Source of the DNA: an uncultured Lachnospiraceae bacterium
GTDB lineage: Bacteria > Bacillota > Clostridia > Lachnospirales > Lachnospiraceae
Reading direction: 5' to 3'
DNA length: 64,000 nucleotides
Assembly (NCBI GenBank): GCA_910585715.1
Contig: CAJUEX010000011.1
Span: forward strand, 1-64,000
The translations under genes and the position numbers were made by a program. How positions within the stretch are numbered: position 1 is the first letter of the stretch; each line of letters opens with the position of its first letter. The notes under the pieces are model-generated. The model worked only from the letters and a program-made list of their open reading frames with translations, made no database searches and was not told where the DNA came from. Positions 1-8,236 of the stretch are shown piece after piece.

Positions 1-491
1 TTTGCTGTTTCTATTACTTGATCCGTGATATTGGAGATCGTTTCGTGGGATATCCCAAATCCATAGATATCCTCAATCGTATCGGCAATATCACGCTGGC
101 TCATTCCCCTTGCATACATGGATAAGACTTTTTCTTCTATGCCGCTCACATCTTTGGAACGCTTGGGAATGAGCTGCGGTTCAAACGACCCGTCCCTGTC
201 ACGGGGAGAATCAATCTCAACTTCCCCCATGGAGGTTTTAATGTTTTTGTGGGTATAGCCATTTCTGCGGTTAGCAGTTTCTTTGTAACCGTGAGCATTT
301 GGGTCATAGCCCAGATGACTGCTCATTTCCCCCTGAAGCATTGCTTCAAACATGGGGCCGAAGATATCCCTTAATGCGTCCTGCATATCCTCAGCGGATG
401 CAGGCTGGTACTGGTCGATAATTGCCTGTGCGATAGCTTTGCTGGCTTCGCTTCTTTTGTTTTTACGTGGTGCCATAAGTGTGTTACTCAT
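1..491 (-). CDS. IS256-family (mutator-type) transposase, N-terminal part, cut by window edge
   Basis: Reading minus from an ATG at 491 gives about 163 codons with no stop, running off the left edge. The protein starts MSNTLMAPRKNKRSEASK and contains GEMSSHLGYDPN, a GYTHKNIKTSMGEVEID segment, the PRDRDGSFEPQLIPKR block and then SMYARGMSQRDIADTIEDIYG. These are hallmark N-terminal segments of IS256-family transposases, DDE enzymes that move by cut/copy through a circular intermediate. The catalytic DDE residues would lie in the missing part, so whether this copy is intact cannot be judged. A second in-frame ATG sits at codon 6. Sure of the family; not sure of activity. Confidence 0.93.
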   Translation of the reverse strand, partial: MSNTLMAPRKNKRSEASKAIAQAIIDQYQPASAEDMQDALRDIFGPMFEAMLQGEMSSHLGYDPNAHGYKETANRRNGYTHKNIKTSMGEVEIDSPRDRDGSFEPQLIPKRSKDVSGIEEKVLSMYARGMSQRDIADTIEDIYGFGISHETISNITDQVIETA

Positions 492-590
492 AATCCTTTC
501 GATTCCTTTCTTTTAATGTACCGCACTTTATCATAAAAATAAAGTGCGTAAGTTTTTGTTACCGGTAACTTACACACTTTATATTACACT
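1..590 (-). mobile_element. IS256-family insertion sequence, one end
   Basis: The transposase gene plus its upstream non-coding end. Between 520 and 581 lie nested inverted repeats: 522-531 pairs with 539-548, and 541-553 pairs with 568-580 (12 of 13 positions), centred on the palindrome GTTACCGGTAAC at 558-569. The exact terminal inverted repeat cannot be fixed because the other end is outside the window; the boundary near 590 is an inference, set by the start of the neighbouring gene at 599. Confidence 0.55.
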
Positions 591-598
591 CCCACCGC

Positions 599-1081
599 CT
601 ATAAGTATTCCTCCGGAACCGGATATCCAAGAGCCTCTAGCTCTTTTGCATAGCTCCAGTTTTGTAACCTTTTCACGGATTGTTCACGAAGCCTCTCCAG
701 TTTTTTTACTTTTGTTCCCGTCAATATTCTGATTGAATCGATTACAAAAAGCAATATACCAAGCAATGCAATAACCATAAAAGCACAAAATGTCAAATCG
801 TATGTGCTTTTTTGATTCACCTGATAGAAATGTATCAAAAAAGAAACCAGAAAAATTCCAAGCATTATCAGCATACCGATTCCATTCCGCTTTATGGAAA
901 GGGCGCCGGGCTCAATTCCCTCCACTACAATTTCATGATATCTTTCATCCACATATTTTTTACCACACTTTTTGCAGTTTCTGACAGGGCTTCCATACCG
1001 CCACTCCTTATCGTAATAAAACAGTATCTTAGCACCGCAATATGGACAGTTTCCTTCTGCCCGCAATATATTTTTGTACAT
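599..1081 (-). CDS. Zinc-ribbon membrane protein of unknown function
   Basis: 160 residues starting MYKNILRAEGNCPYCGAKI. Two cysteine pairs, NCPYCG near residue 12 and NCKKCG near residue 35, would form one zinc ribbon. Two hydrophobic helices follow (about 68-88 and 98-118), then a basic, Arg/Lys-rich cytoplasmic tail ending VPEEYL. The start has a good site, AAAGGAGTGGAAAA, directly before ATG. The architecture fits small membrane proteins with a cytosolic zinc ribbon common in Firmicutes; no enzymatic motif is visible, so no function is assigned. It lies between the IS256 copy and a divergent ABC transporter. Confidence 0.72.
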   Translation of the reverse strand: MYKNILRAEGNCPYCGAKILFYYDKEWRYGSPVRNCKKCGKKYVDERYHEIVVEGIEPGALSIKRNGIGMLIMLGIFLVSFLIHFYQVNQKSTYDLTFCAFMVIALLGILLFVIDSIRILTGTKVKKLERLREQSVKRLQNWSYAKELEALGYPVPEEYL

Positions 1082-1146
1082 TTTTCCACTCCTTTTTCCG
1101 GGTCAAAGATTACATTTCCCCCGCAATTCTTACATTGAAATATCAT
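925..1146 (-). CDS. Possible short zinc-ribbon ORF overlapping the next gene in another frame
   Basis: 73 codons beginning MIFQCKNCGGNVIFDPEKG, preceded by GGAGTTGGATAA. The first 19 residues look like a genuine N terminus of the TFIIB-like zinc-ribbon proteins common in clostridia, but from about residue 23 onward the frame is antiphase to the well-supported 160-residue gene and looks random. It may be a decayed start of a paralogue, a leader peptide translated into the next gene, or the relic of a frameshift. Low confidence as a functional gene. Confidence 0.3.
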   Translation of the reverse strand: MIFQCKNCGGNVIFDPEKGVEKCTKIYCGQKETVHIAVLRYCFITIRSGGMEALSETAKSVVKNMWMKDIMKL

Positions 1147-1303
1147 TTATCCAACTCCTTCTTCTATTTTTATTTTCTTTCTTTTAAAAGGAATCTAACA
1201 ATTTTTTCCATTATTTTACTATATTCCTGTCCTTTTTCCTATAATATTTTAGCAATTTCAAAAATATCCCTTTATTTTTCCACTTTTCCTATCAATTTTT
1301 CGG

Positions 1304-1332
1304 TTGTAAGCTTGAAATTCCTTTGCTATAAT
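1304..1332 (+). promoter_or_regulatory. Sigma-A type promoter for the amino-acid ABC transporter
   Basis: TTGTAA at 1304-1309 and TATAAT at 1327-1332 with a 17 bp spacer. The GGAGG ribosome binding site (1352-1358 region) and ATG at 1365 follow. Confidence 0.65.
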
Positions 1333-1364
1333 AGATTTCAGTATAAAAATATGGAGGATTTATT

Positions 1365-2198
1365 ATGAAAATCATGAAAAAATTTGCTGCCTTGTCTTTG
1401 GCGGCAGCTATGACCCTGTCATTTACAGGATGCAGCAGTATACCGGAAAATACAGTATTTACCATAGACGATTTATGTGGTAAGAAAATCGGCGTTCAGC
1501 TTGGAACTACCGGAGATATCTATGCTTCCGATTACGAAGATTTAGACAGTGGCGTATTTCCCGAAGGATATGAAGGAGAAGTTTCTACAGTAGAACGTTT
1601 CAATAAAGGCAACGATGCTGTACAGGCTTTAAAACAGGGCAAGATTGACTGCGTAATCATCGATGAACAGCCGGCAAAGGCATTTGTTGAGAAAAATGAT
1701 GACCTGATGATTTTAGATGAGGAATTTGCAATAGAAGAATATGCCATCTGCGTCTCCAAGGACAAGGCAGATTTAACGGCTGCCATCAACGGAGCCCTTG
1801 CCGAATTAAAGGAAGACGGCACTTTGGATTCCATTATCGCCAATTACATCGGGGATGACACAAAGGGACAGTCCCCTTACGAATCTCCCGCCGATGCAGA
1901 CCATTCCAAAGGCATCCTGGTCATGGCTACCAATGCCGCTTTTGAACCCTATGAATATTACGAAGGCAATGAGGTCATCGGAATCGATGTGGATATGGCA
2001 AGAGCTGTATGCGACAAGCTTGGCTATGAACTTAAGGTGGATGATATTGAATTTGACGCTATTATCAACGCAGTACAGTCCGGCAAGGCGGATATCGGCG
2101 TGGCAGGCATGACTGTTACGGAAGACCGTTTACAAAGCATTGACTTTACCGACAGCTATACTACCGCTACTCAAGTCATGATTGTCAGAAAGAAATAG
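1365..2198 (+). CDS. Amino-acid ABC transporter substrate-binding lipoprotein, lobes in permuted order
   Basis: 277 residues. Lipoprotein signal peptide with lipobox LSFTGC, Cys at about 23, so membrane-anchored outside the cell. It is a family 3 (polar amino acid) binding protein, but the order of parts is unusual. The segment normally found second, DLCGKKIGVQLGTTGD through GTLDSIIANYIGDD (about 35-165), comes first. The segment normally at the N terminus, ILVMATNAAFEPYEYYEGN through DFTDSYTTATQVMIV (about 183-277), comes last. This is a circular permutation at sequence level. The start has a strong GGAGG. It is followed closely by permease and ATPase genes on the same strand, so it is the receptor of that importer. 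The exact amino acid is unknown. Confidence 0.9.
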   Translation: MKIMKKFAALSLAAAMTLSFTGCSSIPENTVFTIDDLCGKKIGVQLGTTGDIYASDYEDLDSGVFPEGYEGEVSTVERFNKGNDAVQALKQGKIDCVIIDEQPAKAFVEKNDDLMILDEEFAIEEYAICVSKDKADLTAAINGALAELKEDGTLDSIIANYIGDDTKGQSPYESPADADHSKGILVMATNAAFEPYEYYEGNEVIGIDVDMARAVCDKLGYELKVDDIEFDAIINAVQSGKADIGVAGMTVTEDRLQSIDFTDSYTTATQVMIVRKK

Positions 2199-2209
2199 GA
2201 TGATACATA

Positions 2210-2899
2210 ATGAATAACTTTATCCAAAGCTTTGAGCTGAATTTTATAAAAGACAAACGTTACATGTATCTGGTAGAAGGGCTCGGCAATACTCTTCTCA
2301 TTACCTTTTTTGCGGTAATCCTGGGAGTATTGCTTGGTTTTCTAATTGCCGTCATCCGCTCTACCCATGACAAGACCGGCAGGATGAAATTCTTAAATGC
2401 CCTCTGCAAGCTTTATCTGGCAATTATCCGGGGAACTCCCGCCATGCTGCAGCTTCTGATTTGGTTTTATGTAATTCTGGTTGCCACTCCTTTTCCAAAG
2501 GTAGTGGTGGCCATGATTGCTTTTGGCATCAACTCCGGAGCCTATGTGGCGGAAATCGTCCGTTCCGGCATTATGTCCATTGATAACGGACAGTTTGAGG
2601 CAGGACGGAGCCTGGGCTTTAGCTACCGGCAGACCATGCTGTATATCATACTTCCGCAGGCATTTAAAAATGTCCTTCCGGCGCTGGCAAACGAATTTAT
2701 CGTACTGTTAAAGGAAACCTCGGTCTGCGGCTATATCGGCATTATGGACCTGACCAGGGGAAGCGATATTATCAGGAGCCGTACTTATGAAGCTTTTATG
2801 CCGCTGATTGCAGCCGGGCTCATTTATCTGATAATTGTTATGCTGCTCACCGGACTGGTAGGCAGACTGGAAAGGAGGCTTCGGACCAGTGACAGATAA
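2210..2899 (+). CDS. Polar amino-acid ABC transporter permease
   Basis: 229 residues, HisM/GlnP-type inner-membrane permease. About five hydrophobic segments are seen, and the EAA loop that docks the ATPase is present around 125-160 (EIVRSGIMSIDNGQFEAGRS through YIILPQAFK). It begins 11 nt after the binding-protein gene and overlaps the ATPase gene by 11 nt, so the three form one operon. It translocates the amino acid delivered by the permuted binding protein. Length is usual for the family. Confidence 0.93.
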   Translation: MNNFIQSFELNFIKDKRYMYLVEGLGNTLLITFFAVILGVLLGFLIAVIRSTHDKTGRMKFLNALCKLYLAIIRGTPAMLQLLIWFYVILVATPFPKVVVAMIAFGINSGAYVAEIVRSGIMSIDNGQFEAGRSLGFSYRQTMLYIILPQAFKNVLPALANEFIVLLKETSVCGYIGIMDLTRGSDIIRSRTYEAFMPLIAAGLIYLIIVMLLTGLVGRLERRLRTSDR

Positions 2900-3629
2900 T
2901 ACTACACTGTTTCAAATAGACAATTTAGAAAAATCCTTTGGGGATAATCTGGTTTTAGACCATATTTCCACTTCTGTCAAAAAAGGGGAAGTCATTGCCA
3001 TCATAGGGCCTTCCGGCTCCGGCAAGTCCACCTTCCTCCGTTCCCTGAATTTATTGGAAATGCCCACAGGCGGCACTATCTCATTTGAAGGACAGAACAT
3101 TACGGATAAGCATGTGAACATTGACAAGTACCGGCAGAAAATCGGTATGGTGTTCCAGCATTTCAATTTATTTCCCAATTTGACTATATTGCGGAATATG
3201 ACGCTGGCTCCAATAAAACTTTTGCATATGTCCGAACAGGAAGCAAATGAAATGGCAATGAAATATTTGGAGCGGGTAGGTCTTTTGGAAAAAGCAAATG
3301 CCTATCCAAGCCAGCTTTCCGGCGGTCAGAAACAGCGTATTGCCATTGTCCGTGCCCTCTGCATGAATCCGGAGGTACTGCTTTTTGACGAACCTACTTC
3401 CGCCTTAGACCCGGAAATGGTAGGGGAGGTACTGGAAGTAATCGGCGATTTGGCAAAGCAGGGAATGACCATGCTGATTGTCACCCATGAAATGGGCTTT
3501 GCAAAGGAAGTGGCTTCCAGAGTCCTTTTTATTGATGATGGCAGAATCGTGGAAGAAAATACCCCCAAGGAACTGTTTGAAAGTCCCAAAAGCCCAAGGC
3601 TTCAGGAATTTTTAGCCAAGGTACTGTAA
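2889..3629 (+). CDS. Polar amino-acid ABC transporter ATPase (GlnQ type)
   Basis: 246 residues. Walker A GPSGSGKST (about 38-46), Q-loop region GMVFQHFNLFPN, signature LSGGQKQR (about 142), Walker B LLFDEPTSALD and the switch histidine in IVTHEM. This is a complete ABC ATPase of the polar amino-acid uptake class, powering the adjacent permease. The start is GTG at 2889, chosen because GGAAAGGAGG lies 10 nt upstream; it overlaps the permease end. The 3' end overlaps the convergent NptA-type gene by 18 nt, and no terminator is visible between them. Confidence 0.95.
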   Translation: MTDNTTLFQIDNLEKSFGDNLVLDHISTSVKKGEVIAIIGPSGSGKSTFLRSLNLLEMPTGGTISFEGQNITDKHVNIDKYRQKIGMVFQHFNLFPNLTILRNMTLAPIKLLHMSEQEANEMAMKYLERVGLLEKANAYPSQLSGGQKQRIAIVRALCMNPEVLLFDEPTSALDPEMVGEVLEVIGDLAKQGMTMLIVTHEMGFAKEVASRVLFIDDGRIVEENTPKELFESPKSPRLQEFLAKVL

Positions 3630-5366
3630 AGAATACTTTTTGGCGTATGCTTTAAATCTTTGTTGAAAGTCCTCGCTGTTGTTCCTGAAATTGCGGAGTG
3701 ATTCATGATGGTTCATATTGTGATGAGCCATATCTATGACGCACCCTGCAATATTAGAACAGTGATCAGCAGTCCGTTCCAGATTGGTCAGCAGGTCAGA
3801 CCATATGAAACCTGCATCTATGGAACAGGTACCCTGCTGCAAGCGAAGAATGTGGCGTGTACGCATCTGCTCTTTTAAACGGTCAATGACCTGTTCCAAT
3901 GGTTCCACCATATATGCGGATTCCAGGTCATCCGTTAAAAAGGCAGTTAAGGATAAATCCAGAATCTCATCTACAGCCTGAAAAATAATTTTCAGTTCAT
4001 CTGCCGCAGTATTGGTAAATACCAGTCCTTTTCCTCTCAGTTCTTCTGCGGACTCCAAAATATTTACTGCATGGTCGGAAATGCGCTCAAAATCCCCGAT
4101 AAGTTTAAGAAGCTTTGTTGCTTCTGCGCTGTCGCTTTCACTAACCTGTTTCGTGCTGAGCTTAACAAGATATGTGCCCAATATATCTTCATAATGGTCG
4201 GTTTTTTCTTCCTTGTCACGAATAGACGCTGCAAGCAGTTCAGAATAATCATTTAAGGAGCTTATGCCTTCTTTCATGGAATTTACAGCTATTTTTGCCA
4301 TATGGACAGTCAGCTTCCCGCAGCGCTCCAAAGCTATGGGCGGAGCTGCAAGCAAACGTTCATCCAGTTCTGAATGCACTTCAGGCTGTTTTGCATCAGG
4401 CACAAGCCGGTTTACCAGTTTCTCGAGAATACCTGACATGGGAAACATCAGGAACACGCATAAAACATTGAAAACAGTGTGGGCTGCAGCAATGCCCGCT
4501 AAAGAAGCGGATTCATCCAGGAACACCGGACTGAAAACCACTTTCAAAGCACAAAATATGAAAATCCCCACAGTTGTTCCAATTACGTTAAAAAGCAAAT
4601 GTACCATAGCCGCCCGTTTTGCATTCTTATTAGCTCCTATGGAAGAAATCACTGCTGTAATACAAGTACCGATATTCTGCCCCATAACAATCGGTATGGC
4701 CGCACCATAAGAAACCTTTCCCGTAACAGCCAATGCCTGTAAAATCCCCACGGAAGCTGAACTGGACTGGATGACTGCCGTTAAAACCGCTCCTGCCAAA
4801 ACTCCAAGAACCGGATTCCTGAACATGGTAAAAAGACTTTGAAACTCCGGTACACTGCCAAGACCGGAAACGGCCCCGGACATTGTATCCATTCCGAACA
4901 TCAGCGTTGCAAAGCCCAACAATATCGTACCTGTATCCTTTTTTCCCGCCTTTTTACAAAACATATAAAATATAATTCCGATGAAAGCCAAAACAGGCAT
5001 AAAGGAAGAAGGCTTAAAGAAACGAATCAGCAAATTACTGCTGTCAATTCCTGCCAGGCTCAATATCCATGCTGTAACGGTAGTTCCAATATTGGCTCCC
5101 ATAATCACATTGATTGCCTGCTTCAGTGTCATAAGGCCGGAATTTACAAATCCCACTACCATAACGGTTGTGGCGGAAGAGCTTTGGATAACCGCAGTAA
5201 TGCCCATTCCCGTCAAAAAGCCCATAGCCTTATTTGCAGTAAGCCTTCCCAAGAGCAACCGGAGTTTTCCTCCTGCCCTGCGTTCCAGAGACTGTCCCAT
5301 AATGTCCATGCCAAATAAAAACAGACTCAATCCTCCCAGCAATGTGAGTACATCAAAAATATCCAT
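3612..5366 (-). CDS. Na/Pi cotransporter family protein with PhoU-like C-terminal domain
   Basis: 584 residues. Two Na/Pi-cotransporter repeats, each with the QSSS motif (QSSSATTVMVV near 60, QSSSASVGIL near 200), within about eight to nine membrane helices covering residues 1-310. The C-terminal 230 residues are helical and PhoU-like (ERCGKLTVHMAK, ERISDHAVNI, LERTADHCSNIAG). It likely imports phosphate using the sodium gradient. It is separated by a short gap from the PhoR gene upstream and carries a PhoP-box-like repeat in front, which supports induction under phosphate limitation. NptA is the name used for similar proteins, but orthology is not tested. Confidence 0.9.
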   Translation of the reverse strand: MDIFDVLTLLGGLSLFLFGMDIMGQSLERRAGGKLRLLLGRLTANKAMGFLTGMGITAVIQSSSATTVMVVGFVNSGLMTLKQAINVIMGANIGTTVTAWILSLAGIDSSNLLIRFFKPSSFMPVLAFIGIIFYMFCKKAGKKDTGTILLGFATLMFGMDTMSGAVSGLGSVPEFQSLFTMFRNPVLGVLAGAVLTAVIQSSSASVGILQALAVTGKVSYGAAIPIVMGQNIGTCITAVISSIGANKNAKRAAMVHLLFNVIGTTVGIFIFCALKVVFSPVFLDESASLAGIAAAHTVFNVLCVFLMFPMSGILEKLVNRLVPDAKQPEVHSELDERLLAAPPIALERCGKLTVHMAKIAVNSMKEGISSLNDYSELLAASIRDKEEKTDHYEDILGTYLVKLSTKQVSESDSAEATKLLKLIGDFERISDHAVNILESAEELRGKGLVFTNTAADELKIIFQAVDEILDLSLTAFLTDDLESAYMVEPLEQVIDRLKEQMRTRHILRLQQGTCSIDAGFIWSDLLTNLERTADHCSNIAGCVIDMAHHNMNHHESLRNFRNNSEDFQQRFKAYAKKYSLQYLG

Positions 5367-5444
5367 ATGAGTTATTTCATCCTTCCTATCCTCTTTCTAT
5401 GGTAATATTTTCTCACATGTACATCAAATTCATTACCGGAATCT

Positions 5445-5461
5445 TGTAAAATTCTTGTAAA
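5445..5461 (-). promoter_or_regulatory. PhoP-box-like direct repeat before the Na/Pi transporter gene
   Basis: On the minus strand TTTACA-N5-TTTACA (5461-5456 and 5450-5445), an 11 bp period. This matches the PhoP box known from Bacillus (TT(A/T/C)ACA repeats spaced by about 5). It lies 79 bp upstream of the start codon at 5366. The adjacent genes encode the PhoP/PhoR pair. Confidence 0.65.
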
Positions 5462-5489
5462 ATAATATGGTGTTCTATACATTTCCCCG

Positions 5490-7154
5490 CTATTTATAAG
5501 CTTTTGGAAAGTAAACCTTAACGGTTGTCCCGCACTCAACATCACTCTCCAGTTCTACTTCTGCATCATGCAGCCTTGCAGCATGTTTCACAATGGAAAG
5601 CCCCAGTCCCGTTCCTCCTATTTCCCTTGAGTGGCTTTTATCCACCCGGTAAAAGCGTTCAAAAATGCGTTCCTGATGTTCTTTTGGAATGCCGATACCG
5701 GTATCTGTAACAGAAAGGCAGACTATATGCTCTTCATTTTTTACGGTTACTAAAACAGAGCCCTCTCTGCGGTTATATTTTATTGCATTGTCACAAAGAT
5801 TGTAAATAATACCCTGAAGCAGCCGGGGAACTCCATAAACCACAGCCCTTTCCCCATCAAGCCTGATTTTAATGTGAGCTTCTGCAGCCTGTCTTTGGAG
5901 ACTATCCAGCACTTCGCCTGCCATGGCAGATAAATCAACCTCCTCACGCTTTTGCTCATCTGCTCCCTCATCCAAATGAGAAAGCCTGATAATATCCTCA
6001 ACAAGCTGAATCATTCGCTGTGCCTCCATATAAATCTGTCTGGAAAAGTCCATAACATCCATTTGCTTCACCATGCCGTTTGCCAGCAGTTCAGCACATC
6101 CGGAAATGGTATGAAGGGGCGTCTTCAGTTCGTGGGACACGTTTGCCGTAAACTCACGGCGCATCTGTTCCGCCTTCTCCTTTTCAGTTACATCCAGCAT
6201 CAAAAGAACAATGCCCGATACCAGTTCATCTGAAAAAACAGGGCTTGCAGCAAGCTGATATTTGCCGTTTCCTAATTCCATAATCATTTCTGCATGTTTT
6301 CCATCCCCTGCCTTTTGAAGAAGCTCCTGTAGCTTTTGACTGCGTTCCACTGAAAGAATATACTTTCCCACGCAGGAATTATCCGTCTGAAAAAGTTTTA
6401 CTGCCGCCGGGTTGATGGCTAAAATAATCCTTTTCATATTCAGCAGGACAATCCCTTCCGCCATGCCTGTCGTCACCGTCTCAAACTCGCTCTGCTTTTG
6501 CCGTAATTTCTCCCCCTGCTTTCTAATCTGACGCTGCTGCGCATCAAGACGGCGAAGCAATGGAATAAGCTCATCATAACCCTGATTATTTAAAGGTTCA
6601 TCCAGATTCAAATCATTGAGCGGCTTTACAATTCCCCTGGACAGACGAAACGCCAATACCAGTGACAAAATCACTGCTGCCGCAAAAATAATGCAAATAG
6701 GCTGGAACATGCCAAGAAGCAGAGTAAATAATGTGTTTTGCGCCACAGAAATCCTTAATATGGTGCCATCAGACAAACGCTTTGCACAGTAAAGAGAACG
6801 TTCCATCAGGGTAACAGAATAACGGGAGCTTTCCCCTGCGCCTTCAGATATGGCACGGCTGATTTCATCCCGTTCCAGATGATTCTCCATTTTTGCCGAA
6901 TCCGATATACTGTCATAAAGTACAGTACCGTCCATATCTATCCAGGTAATGCGGTAATCCTGGGCATCCAATCCTTCAAAATATGAAATTCCCTCATTTT
7001 CTGCTCCCTGAGCCGCAAGATTGGTCTGCATTCTCAGCTGACTGTACTGTACGCCTGAAAAATAATCGTAAAGCACACCCATGAACAATGCAATTGATGC
7101 AAAAAAAACACTAAGCGCTACTATAAAAATTGATTGAAAGATGCGTTTTGTCAT
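5490..7154 (-). CDS. phoR: Sensor histidine kinase, PhoR-like
   Basis: 554 residues. Membrane helix at about 8-28, extracytoplasmic region to about 145, second helix about 148-170, HAMP-like linker, PAS domain about 225-325, then HisKA with the phospho-acceptor in ANVSHELKTPLHT (His341) and a HATPase with NLCDNAIKYN, DTGIGIP and GGTGLGLSIVKH boxes. This is the TM-PAS-HisKA-HATPase plan of phosphate sensor PhoR. It overlaps the regulator gene by 4 nt (ATGA), giving translational coupling. Neighbouring phosphate transporter and PhoP boxes support the assignment to phosphate sensing; the signal itself is inferred. Confidence 0.88.
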   Translation of the reverse strand: MTKRIFQSIFIVALSVFFASIALFMGVLYDYFSGVQYSQLRMQTNLAAQGAENEGISYFEGLDAQDYRITWIDMDGTVLYDSISDSAKMENHLERDEISRAISEGAGESSRYSVTLMERSLYCAKRLSDGTILRISVAQNTLFTLLLGMFQPICIIFAAAVILSLVLAFRLSRGIVKPLNDLNLDEPLNNQGYDELIPLLRRLDAQQRQIRKQGEKLRQKQSEFETVTTGMAEGIVLLNMKRIILAINPAAVKLFQTDNSCVGKYILSVERSQKLQELLQKAGDGKHAEMIMELGNGKYQLAASPVFSDELVSGIVLLMLDVTEKEKAEQMRREFTANVSHELKTPLHTISGCAELLANGMVKQMDVMDFSRQIYMEAQRMIQLVEDIIRLSHLDEGADEQKREEVDLSAMAGEVLDSLQRQAAEAHIKIRLDGERAVVYGVPRLLQGIIYNLCDNAIKYNRREGSVLVTVKNEEHIVCLSVTDTGIGIPKEHQERIFERFYRVDKSHSREIGGTGLGLSIVKHAARLHDAEVELESDVECGTTVKVYFPKAYK

Positions 7155-7825
7155 GGCTTCATCTCCATCCGATAACCCACACCCCGGACAGTTTCAATAT
7201 AACCGCCGCAGATGCCCAGCTTTGAACGCAAAGTGCCGATATGAACATCCACAGTGCGGGTTTCGCCTATATAACAGGAACTCCATATACTCTGCAAAAG
7301 CTGTTCTCTTGTAAATACTCTTCCGGGATTGTCCATAAACAGCCGAAGCATTTCATACTCCTTTAATGTAAGCACAATCCTGTCACCATTTACAAATACA
7401 GTATGCTCTCTCAAATTTAATTCCAGACAGCCGCTTTTTAAAATCTTTATATCTTCCTTGGGCCTGCTGCGGCGAAGCACTGCTTTTACACGCGATATCA
7501 TTTCCATCATTCCAAAGGGTTTTACAAGATAATCATCAGCTCCCAGATCAAGCCCCATTACTTTATCATATTCCGTTCCCTTTGCTGTGGCCAGAATTAC
7601 CGGAATCTCCGCCAAAGAAGCATTGGCACGCAGCCTTTTCAATATCGTAATGCCATCTTCACCGGGCAGCATAATGTCAAGCATAATAAGCTCCGGCATT
7701 TCTTCCTCTAATGCACAAAAAAAATCCATGCCATCAGGAAATCCCTTTGCCTCAAATCCGGCAGAATTTAAAGTATATATCATTAAATCACGAATACTGT
7801 TATCATCTTCCACGCAAAAAATCAT
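7151..7825 (-). CDS. phoP: Response regulator, PhoP/PhoB-like (OmpR family)
   Basis: 224 residues. Receiver domain with acidic pair EDD at 6-8, phospho-acceptor Asp50 in LIMLDIMLP, and conserved Lys near 100 in DDYLVKPF. The winged-helix DNA-binding domain (about 125-224) ends with VDVHIGTLRSKLG and IETVRGVGYRM. It pairs with the kinase encoded next. A PhoP-box-like repeat lies directly upstream of its own promoter, pointing to autoregulation. The gene name follows the phosphate context; PhoB is the equivalent label in proteobacteria. Confidence 0.9.
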   Translation of the reverse strand: MIFCVEDDNSIRDLMIYTLNSAGFEAKGFPDGMDFFCALEEEMPELIMLDIMLPGEDGITILKRLRANASLAEIPVILATAKGTEYDKVMGLDLGADDYLVKPFGMMEMISRVKAVLRRSRPKEDIKILKSGCLELNLREHTVFVNGDRIVLTLKEYEMLRLFMDNPGRVFTREQLLQSIWSSCYIGETRTVDVHIGTLRSKLGICGGYIETVRGVGYRMEMKP

Positions 7826-7870
7826 CCAACGTCACTTCTTTCCTTTAAAATAAATATATTTCTTTTCCTT

Positions 7871-7925
7871 ATCATACAGCAGGATTTTCAAATTTGTAAT
7901 CCCGATATGGTAAAATCCTTGTAAA
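7871..7925 (-). promoter_or_regulatory. phoPR promoter with PhoP-box-like repeat
   Basis: On the minus strand TTTACA-N5-TTTACC (7925-7920 and 7914-7909) is followed after 9 bp by a -35 box TTACAA (7899-7894), a 17 bp spacer and a -10 box TATGAT (7876-7871). The repeat therefore sits immediately upstream of the -35, a position suited to activation by PhoP~P. Confidence 0.6.
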
Positions 7926-7942
7926 ATTTTCCCCATTTATTG

Positions 7943-8154
7943 ATCGTTCAGACATCAGTTCCCCCACAGGAATCGGATTGGGATTTGACAGAACATGTTT
8001 CTACGTCGTCACGCTCCCGCTCTGATAAAAACGCAGCAGTGCTAAGCTCGAAAATACCTCGCTAAGCGCTGGCGATTTTATAAGGACTCCTTTAGAAATC
8101 ATGTTCTGCCAAATCCCAATCCGATTCCTGTGGGGGAACTGATGCCTGAACGAT
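7943..8154 (+). repeat. Palindromic element R1 (type A core)
   Basis: 212 bp. The left arm (about 7943-7998) and right arm (about 8100-8154) are complementary over roughly 50 bp with two mismatches. The core carries CACGCTCCCGCTCTGAT, a stem pairing ATAAAAACGC with GCGATTTTAT and an inner stem AGTGCT/AGCGCT. It lies downstream of trkH, after its terminator, and just upstream of the phoPR regulatory region, in a 411 bp gene-free stretch. Confidence 0.9.
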
Positions 8155-8173
8155 GACCCCAATTAATTCAAGA

Positions 8174-8207
8174 AAAAACCTGAACCGTATGAAATGTTCA
8201 GGTTTTT
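8174..8207 (-). terminator. Rho-independent terminator after trkH
   Basis: A perfect 12 bp stem (8174-8185 with 8196-8207), loop 8186-8195; A-tract/T-tract on both sides makes it potentially bidirectional. It lies 29 bp after the trkH stop codon. Confidence 0.8.
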
Positions 8208-8236
8208 AAGCTGGAATTTTTTATACATTTTTCAAT

